Shown: positions 10,725-14,720 of the stretch, one piece after another
Numbering within the stretch: the stretch's first letter is position 1
Layout: every line of letters begins with the position of its first letter
Assembly (NCBI GenBank): GCA_003560935.1
Contig: PWJF01000081.1
Span: 1-14,720 of the forward strand
Source: Ignavibacteriales bacterium
GTDB taxonomy: Bacteria; Bacteroidota; Ignavibacteria; T3Sed10-11
Length of the DNA: 14,720 bases
Direction: 5' to 3'
Translations under genes and position numbers: made by a program
Notes under the pieces: model-generated
What the model was told of the DNA's origin: nothing
Databases searched by the model: none
What the model saw: only the letters and a program-made list of their open reading frames with translations

Positions 10725-10753
10725 ATTTTACAAAGATGATTGATAAAAAGCAA
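10725..10753 (-). promoter_or_regulatory. weak candidate promoter for the TPR-thioredoxin gene
   Basis: On the minus strand TTGCTT (10753-10748), 17 bases, then TAAAAT (10730-10725). The -10 box matches 5 of 6 but the -35 only about 3 of 6. It overlaps the T-tract of the putative terminator of the gene upstream, so one of the two readings may be wrong. Confidence 0.25.
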
Positions 10754-10765
10754 TAGCTGCTATTG
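10744..10765 (-). terminator. possible weak intrinsic terminator after the nhaC-like gene
   Basis: On the minus strand CAATAG-CAG-CTATTG (10765-10751) is followed by CTTTTTA. The stem is six A/T-rich pairs with a 3-base loop, beginning 27 bases after the antiporter stop. Position and T-tract fit a terminator, but the stem is weak. Confidence 0.35.
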
Positions 10766-10791
10766 ATTTCCCCGGATGTACCGTTGGCATG

Positions 10792-12222
10792 TCAGCTTCC
10801 CGGTATAGTCTCATCATCCCGGATTTTCGGCGCAATTTTGAAACCGGTAAATCCATAGATCAACGCGACGATCCATCCACTGTAGCACATCACCGCCCAG
10901 GGTACATATTCGAGGGTGGGTACTCCAAGCGTACCGGCCATGAACACCCCGGCGATACTCCAGGGAACGAGCGGAACCATAACCGTGCCGGAGTCTTCGG
11001 TTGTTCGTGAAAGGTTCTTCGCGGCAAGTCCCCGTTGTTTGTATGCCGGTGAGAATAATTCTCCGGGCAGAAGGATCGATAAATACGAACTGCCTGTCAT
11101 AAATGCGGTGAGTATGCATGACGATACGGTTGCCGCGAGCAATGAGCCCGTCGTTCGTGCGACTCGAAGCAATCGCTCCAATAGCACGTCCAGCATACCG
11201 GTTCTTTGTGCGATGCCTGCAAATGCAAATGCGCACAATGCTATCAACGTTACGTTCATCATTTGCTGCATGCCTCCGCGTGAAAGCAGTGTATCGACCA
11301 GATCGACATCCGTTTCAGATGTATATCCGAACACGGTAATCGCAATGGTATTGCCCAGTGATTCTGCCTGAAATGCAATCGCGATAATAATTGCAACGAA
11401 CGTTGAAGCCAACATGCCTGGAATAACCGGCAGTTTTCTGATCGTTGCATACAACACAATAGCGGGCGGAATAAGCAGTAGTATGTTGAATGCGTAGTTT
11501 GCAGCGATGGTTGACATGATCGTTTCGATGCGCTCGGATTCAACAGCGGTGACGTCGAATTGAAATCCCGCAATCAAATAAACAATAAGACCGAGCAGCC
11601 ATGCCGGTGTCGTTGTCCATAATGTATGACGGATGTGATCAAATAGATTACTCCCCGCGGCGATCGGTGCAAGGTTTGTTGTGTCCGAAAACGGGGATAT
11701 CTTATCGCCGAAATATGCTCCCGCGACGATTGCACCCGCCGCCATGCCGAGCGGAATGTCGAATCCCTGCGCTATTCCGATGAATGCGATACCGACCGTA
11801 CCGGCGGTGCCGTATGATGTACCGGTCAGTACGGAGACGATGCTGCACACAATACATGCGGTCACGAGAAAATATTGCGGCGATATGATCTGCAGTCCGT
11901 AATAGACCAACATCGGGATCGTGCCTGCGGCAAGCCATGACCCGATCAGTGCACCGACAATGATAAGAATGCTCATAGCCGGAAGACCTTTACGGATGCT
12001 GTCCATGACGCCGTTTTCCATGTCTTTGTATGGGTATCCCAGCCGGTAACCGACAATACCCGCCACAGTTGCGGCGGTTAAGAGCAGAATCTCGATACGG
12101 TATTGAAAAATGCCGTAACCGATGCCGAGTAAAACAGCGAGAATTATTAACGGGAGGAGACTTTCAAAAAATGAAGGTGGTCGCGGAGATTTGGTAAAGT
12201 GATGTTCGGTGGATGCATTCAT
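10792..12222 (-). CDS. NhaC-type Na+/H+ antiporter
   Basis: Inner-membrane antiporter of the NhaC family, 476 residues, probably exchanging cytoplasmic Na+ for external H+. About eleven to twelve hydrophobic segments run from residue 20 to the end. Family signatures include SVLTGTSYGTAGTVGIAFIG (about 130-149), GAYFGDKISPFSDTTNLAP (168-186) and in the second half MTGSSYLSILLPGELF and LSRTTEDSGTVMVPLVPWS. The last resembles the acidic, Ser/Thr-rich loop expected near the ion path. The ATG at 12222 lacks a visible Shine-Dalgarno, but no better start exists before the first helix. Some NhaC relatives exchange organic acids (malate/lactate or arginine/ornithine) rather than ions alone, so the substrate is an inference. 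Confidence 0.9.
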   Translation of the reverse strand: MNASTEHHFTKSPRPPSFFESLLPLIILAVLLGIGYGIFQYRIEILLLTAATVAGIVGYRLGYPYKDMENGVMDSIRKGLPAMSILIIVGALIGSWLAAGTIPMLVYYGLQIISPQYFLVTACIVCSIVSVLTGTSYGTAGTVGIAFIGIAQGFDIPLGMAAGAIVAGAYFGDKISPFSDTTNLAPIAAGSNLFDHIRHTLWTTTPAWLLGLIVYLIAGFQFDVTAVESERIETIMSTIAANYAFNILLLIPPAIVLYATIRKLPVIPGMLASTFVAIIIAIAFQAESLGNTIAITVFGYTSETDVDLVDTLLSRGGMQQMMNVTLIALCAFAFAGIAQRTGMLDVLLERLLRVARTTGSLLAATVSSCILTAFMTGSSYLSILLPGELFSPAYKQRGLAAKNLSRTTEDSGTVMVPLVPWSIAGVFMAGTLGVPTLEYVPWAVMCYSGWIVALIYGFTGFKIAPKIRDDETIPGS

Positions 12223-12317
12223 AGATAAAGAATAATAATGGCGTGGGATCTATTAATATCTAATATCGCCGATGATTGCACAATACGTTTTCTTTTTCAT
12301 CCGGGTACCGTTCACGA

Positions 12318-12977
12318 TTAATGAGTTGATAAGTGATCTGCAAGGAACGCATCGATCTCACCCTCTATAAATTCTCCGGCAACGACGAACCATGTGTCGG
12401 GTTTATCTTTGACATAAATAATATAAAACGGCGTTCCCCAGCGCCGGTAATCTTTCAGGAGGGTGCGGAGAATATAATGGGTGGTTTCGAGCCGGATTCC
12501 GGGATTTACCTCACGGTCTTCACTTCCGATCAAGACGGGAAACGGTATCTCATTTTCGCGAACGTAATCGCGGACGCGATCCTCATCGCTGTACATGAAA
12601 GTAAGGACTATTTCCAGTCCTTTGTCATCGTACTTTTCATATAACCGCAATGCAGCCGGAAGATTCTGACGGCAGTTTGGGCACCATTCGGCATAGTACC
12701 CGAATATGACAATATCCGCCGGGGTATATCCCCCGACACCGGGATTCGAATAATTAACATGACTTCCGGTCAGATCATAGCCGATGAAATCGTTGAAATG
12801 CAAAATATCCATTATGTGTTTGCGATCTTCATCCGGCAGGTTCCCCTCTGAAACGAAGGTTTCGAGTTGATGCTTCAGTTCGGCGACGCGAACAGGTTGG
12901 AGGTTGGCCATTTCATCACTTGCGAAGAGACCTGCAAGTAATGCTATCATTAAAATATACATGCATTTATAATACAA
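12318..12977 (-). CDS. exported thioredoxin-like (TlpA/AhpC-type) protein with CPNC site
   Basis: A 219-residue thioredoxin-fold protein predicted to be exported: MYYKCMYILMIALLAGLFAS looks like a signal peptide with cleavage after FA or FAS. The fold carries IVIFGYYAEWCPNCRQNLPA (C99, C102) and the cis-proline segment RRWGTPFYIIY, so it should be redox active. Between signal and active site lies a helical stretch (30-60) I do not recognise. The start is probably TTG at 12977: AAGG lies 8 bases upstream, and only this start gives a positive charge before the hydrophobic core. ATGs at 12962 or 12950 are alternatives without a Shine-Dalgarno. It lies upstream of nhaC with a 95-base gap and is divergent from moeA. 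The CPNC dipeptide is unusual and could tune the redox potential. Confidence 0.85.
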   Translation of the reverse strand: MYYKCMYILMIALLAGLFASDEMANLQPVRVAELKHQLETFVSEGNLPDEDRKHIMDILHFNDFIGYDLTGSHVNYSNPGVGGYTPADIVIFGYYAEWCPNCRQNLPAALRLYEKYDDKGLEIVLTFMYSDEDRVRDYVRENEIPFPVLIGSEDREVNPGIRLETTHYILRTLLKDYRRWGTPFYIIYVKDKPDTWFVVAGEFIEGEIDAFLADHLSTH

Positions 12978-13041
12978 AAAACGGGCCTTTTGAGCAAGCC
13001 GGGTGTGCCAATGACGGTAGGTGATCGAAGCACTACTGATT

Positions 13042-13069
13042 TTGAAAATGATACGGAATTTGTTACATT
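13042..13069 (+). promoter_or_regulatory. candidate sigma70 promoter of the moeA-like gene
   Basis: TTGAAA (13042-13047, 5 of 6), a 16-base spacer, then TACATT (13064-13069, 4 of 6), predicting a start near 13076, about 32 bases before the ATG. It is the best match in the divergent intergenic region and is followed by an A/T-rich stretch. Confidence 0.4.
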
Positions 13070-13107
13070 TAAAAAAATTTTCCTAATCTAAAAGTGTGAA
13101 TGGATAT

Positions 13108-14328
13108 ATGATACCCTTCCAGCAGGCACTTGAGATCGTCATTTCAAAAACAGAGAAACTCCGCTCCGAGGTCATGAGCATCAAACAAGCTCTCGGATAT
13201 GCAATTGCAAAACCCGTTGTGGCGCTTGAAGACCATCCATTATATGATTTATCCGCTATTGACGGGTATGCCGTCAATCATAGCGATATTGACAGTGCCA
13301 GCGATGATAATCCCGTGGAATTAAAAGTGATTGCAAAAATTCCGGCAGGCGACCATCATAAGATACGCATGCAGCCCGGGACATCGGCATTGGTGATGAC
13401 CGGTGCAATTTTGCCGGAGGGAAGCAATGCGGTCGTACCGATGCAGTATGTTTTAACGGATAACGAACGAATAAAAATTAAAAGACGTGTGGAATCGGGT
13501 GAAAATGTTCGTTATAAAGGGAGTGAGTTGCGTCAGGGTGACGGCGTGCTTGAGGTCGGTAAAAATATTACCCCTGGGACTATAGCTATGCTTGCTGCGT
13601 TGGGGTACCCTTCGGTTCACGTTCATAATAAACCGCGCGTTGCTGTTGTAACGACCGGTGATGAATTAGTAGATATTTCTCAACCTGCGGTCGGTGGGAA
13701 AGTCAGGGACTCGAACGCCTTTTTCCTGGCAGCGGCGTTGCAAAAAGCGGGCGTCGAATCTCACATGATTGAGCGGGTCCCCGATGAAGCCAAATTGCTG
13801 CTTTATGCTGTCTCCAAATCGATAGAATCCGCAGATATCATTATTGTTACCGGCGGCGTATCGGTAGCGGAATATAATGTCATGGGTCCGATCTTCTCGC
13901 AGCTTGGTGTCGAGCAGCATTTCTGGGAAATTTCCATTACACCCGATAAACCTGTATTTTTCGGAACACTGGGGAATAAAATTGTTTTTGGATTGCCCGG
14001 TAATCCGGTGGTTGTCGGATTGCTTTTTTACGAATTGGTGCTCCCCGCAATTTTAACAATGATGGGACGCCGGGCTGTTTATTTGCAGCGGGTAAGTGCG
14101 GTGCTGGAATCAACGTTGACGAAACCACCGGGAAGACTTGAGTTCATACGCGGTTATATATCCTGGATCGGAGATTCCTGGTCGGTTGTTCCGTTCTTGA
14201 AACAGGAATATCATATGATGAGCACTTTTGCCAAAGCGAATTGTATAATTGTATTTCCTGAATCTAAAGAAAAGCTGGAGAAAGGGGAGAAAGTGGAAGT
14301 GCATTTATTACCGTGGTTTTACGATTAA
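13108..14328 (+). CDS. moeA: MoeA-like molybdopterin molybdenumtransferase with altered active site
   Basis: MoeA-family protein, 406 residues from the ATG; MoeA normally inserts molybdate into adenylylated molybdopterin, the last step of molybdenum cofactor synthesis. The whole architecture is present: LSAIDGYAV (D52), ALVMTGAILPEGSNAVV (T98), a MoCF-type domain with VVTTGDELV (E186) and VTGGVSVAEY (about 247-256), FGLPGNPVVVGL (294-305) and a C-terminal beta domain. Several usual active-site residues differ when aligned by eye to E. coli MoeA: GED becomes GSE (E140 for Asp142), GVSVGEAD becomes GVSVAEYN (N257 for Asp228), and KPGKP becomes TPDKP. The enzyme may therefore be specialised, slow or repurposed. 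The start at ATG gives the family's usual MIPFQQALEI beginning; a GTG at 13096 adds four residues. No other cofactor genes are in the window. Confidence 0.88.
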   Translation: MIPFQQALEIVISKTEKLRSEVMSIKQALGYAIAKPVVALEDHPLYDLSAIDGYAVNHSDIDSASDDNPVELKVIAKIPAGDHHKIRMQPGTSALVMTGAILPEGSNAVVPMQYVLTDNERIKIKRRVESGENVRYKGSELRQGDGVLEVGKNITPGTIAMLAALGYPSVHVHNKPRVAVVTTGDELVDISQPAVGGKVRDSNAFFLAAALQKAGVESHMIERVPDEAKLLLYAVSKSIESADIIIVTGGVSVAEYNVMGPIFSQLGVEQHFWEISITPDKPVFFGTLGNKIVFGLPGNPVVVGLLFYELVLPAILTMMGRRAVYLQRVSAVLESTLTKPPGRLEFIRGYISWIGDSWSVVPFLKQEYHMMSTFAKANCIIVFPESKEKLEKGEKVEVHLLPWFYD

Positions 14329-14355
14329 TATTTGTATAATCGGGTATTTAGTTCC

Positions 14356-14379
14356 GGAATTCTCTTTTTTTAGAATTCC
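14356..14379 (+). repeat. perfect inverted repeat upstream of the sigma54 promoter
   Basis: GGAATTCT (14356-14363) and AGAATTCC (14372-14379) flank the 8-base spacer CTTTTTTT. The centre is about 136 bases before the predicted start at 14504. T residues lie in the loop, not after the stem, so it does not look like the moeA terminator. An enhancer-binding-protein site is the likelier reading. Confidence 0.55.
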
Positions 14380-14410
14380 ATTCCGATATTTAGAATACCA
14401 TTCTTATTTT
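14371..14410 (+). repeat. two direct 20-base repeats, candidate enhancer sites
   Basis: TAGAATTCCATTC (14371-14383) and TAGAATACCATTC (14391-14403) match at 12 of 13 and start exactly 20 bases apart, about two helical turns. The first copy shares its AGAATTCC with the inverted repeat. A second pair, TTTGGTAGGAAT (14409) and TTTGGTAGAAT (14468), ends at the -24 box. Confidence 0.5.
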
Positions 14411-14477
14411 TGGTAGGAATCTGTTTCCAATTTGTTCTAATTTCCCTGATAACTTCAAAATTGTAGGTTTGGTAGAA

Positions 14478-14493
14478 TGGCATAGAGTTTGCA
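14478..14493 (+). promoter_or_regulatory. sigma54 (RpoN) promoter, -24/-12 type
   Basis: TGGCATAGAGTTTGCA: the -24 box TGGCAT and the -12 box TTGCA are separated by exactly five bases, so GG and GC have the required 10-base separation. It differs from TGGCAC-N5-TTGCA at one base only. Counting 12 bases from the C of GC puts +1 near G14504. Sigma54 promoters always need an ATP-dependent enhancer-binding activator, so this unit should be switched on by a specific signal. rpoN and the activator gene are not in the window. Confidence 0.75.
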
Positions 14494-14503
14494 TATATTT
14501 ATT

Positions 14504-14704
14504 GTGACCCCCGCTGTTTGGGGTCCTGAACTGAGTAATGTTCGCCACTCTCCCTACTGTCTGTGTACCGGATCGGTGAACATGAGAGTTCAGATGACTC
14601 AAGAAACAAGCAACGGGTCTGAGCGATGCCCGTTGTGTACCACTCAAATCCTCAAAGCACTCTACTACGACCCCATCCTTTCCTCCCGGGATGGGGTTTT
14701 TATT
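14504..14704 (+). ncRNA. putative sigma54-controlled structured small RNA (unrecognised)
   Basis: About 200 nt from the predicted +1 to the T-tract. Visible helices in order: GACCCC/GGGGTC (14506-14511 with 14520-14525); a long hairpin of CTGAACT/AGTTCAG (14526-14532 with 14587-14593) and ATGTTCGCC/GGTGAACAT (14538-14546 with 14575-14583, one G-U) separated by an internal loop; CAACGGG/CCCGTTG (14611-14617 with 14629-14635); then a purine-poor unpaired linker (about 14637-14668) and the terminator hairpin. The first stem begins two bases after the predicted +1, which independently supports the promoter. I do not recognise it as 6S, SRP, tmRNA, RNase P or a common riboswitch. It resembles Vibrio Qrr RNAs only in plan (sigma54, several stems), not in sequence. 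It could also be a terminated 5' leader of a gene beyond the window. No convincing reading frame fits; a 41-codon frame from ATG 14582 runs through the terminator. Confidence 0.65.
14670..14704 (+). terminator. strong intrinsic terminator of the putative small RNA
   Basis: ACCCCATCC (14670-14678) pairs with GGATGGGGT (14689-14697), nine pairs, mostly G-C, around the 10-base loop TTTCCTCCCG, and is followed by TTTTATTTAAT. It works only on the plus strand: no T-tract follows it on the other side. Confidence 0.85.
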
Positions 14705-14720
14705 TAATTATTCAGTGGTA

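Larger units (their letters stand above)
14329..14477. other. A/T-rich regulatory region between moeA-like gene and the small RNA
   Basis: With the RNA unit, this is the only gene-free stretch over 300 bases (14329-14720). It is clearly more A/T rich than the neighbouring genes and holds the inverted and direct repeats listed separately. I see no terminator for the moeA-like gene and no credible reading frame in it. The last bases after the terminator (14705-14720) show nothing. Confidence 0.6.

Noticed and set aside
12994..13010. Minus-strand TGGCAC...TTGC resembling a sigma54 promoter before the CPNC thioredoxin gene
   Set aside because: The boxes are 7 bases apart rather than 5, so GG and GC are 12 apart; RpoN does not tolerate this spacing.
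14356..14379. Inverted repeat as the terminator of the moeA-like gene
   Set aside because: The T run is in the loop and neither strand has a T-tract after the stem.
14489..14707. 72-codon plus-strand frame (and its 41-codon part from ATG 14582) with CPLC and YCLC pairs
   Set aside because: It starts at a TTG inside the -12 box, lies upstream of the predicted transcript start, and reads through the terminator hairpin; no Shine-Dalgarno precedes either start.

Overview
The window looks like chromosomal DNA from a Gram-negative (diderm) bacterium of medium G+C. The main evidence is KdsB, which activates KDO for lipopolysaccharide, together with a lipobox lipoprotein and several exported thioredoxin-like proteins. 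GatC indicates a GatCAB amidotransferase. Several genes appear to start at TTG, clearest for pyrG, which has an ideal Shine-Dalgarno and no alternative. I cannot name the phylum from the sequence alone; a lineage of the Fibrobacterota-Chlorobiota-Bacteroidota group or a related candidate phylum is only a guess. I saw no insertion sequence, integrase, tRNA, rRNA or CRISPR array.

Layout. (1) Positions 1-1385, minus strand: the N-terminal 461 codons of an SLC13-type permease with two TrkA-C (RCK-C) domains, cut by the window edge and preceded by a good sigma70-type promoter. (2) Positions 1545-6913, plus strand: a compact run of six genes, M48 peptidase, PlsC-like acyltransferase, gatC, kdsB, DUF502 membrane protein and pyrG. 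The genes overlap by 1-4 bases or are separated by short gaps, so they are probably one transcript for envelope lipid/LPS precursors, CTP supply and tRNA charging. PyrG makes the CTP that KdsB consumes. (3) Positions 6924-12977, minus strand: an M14-type zinc carboxypeptidase lipoprotein, a possible 63-codon membrane peptide overlapping it as ATGA, a 646-residue exported TPR-thioredoxin protein, an NhaC-type Na+/H+ antiporter and a second exported thioredoxin-like protein with a CPNC motif. (4) Positions 13108-14328, plus strand: a MoeA-like protein with substitutions at several conserved active-site positions.

The most interesting part is the 392-base gene-free end, 14329-14720. It holds a nearly ideal sigma54 promoter (TGGCAT-N5-TTGCA, 14478-14493). 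About 75-125 bases upstream of it lie short repeated and inverted elements resembling enhancer-binding-protein sites. The predicted +1 is followed directly by several strong hairpins and then a strong intrinsic terminator at 14670-14704. I read this as a previously unannotated, roughly 200-nt, sigma54-controlled small RNA, or less likely a terminated leader of the next gene beyond the window. Its terminator loop carries an anti-Shine-Dalgarno C-rich motif that is perfectly complementary over 8 nt to the ribosome-binding site of the TPR-thioredoxin gene in this window.
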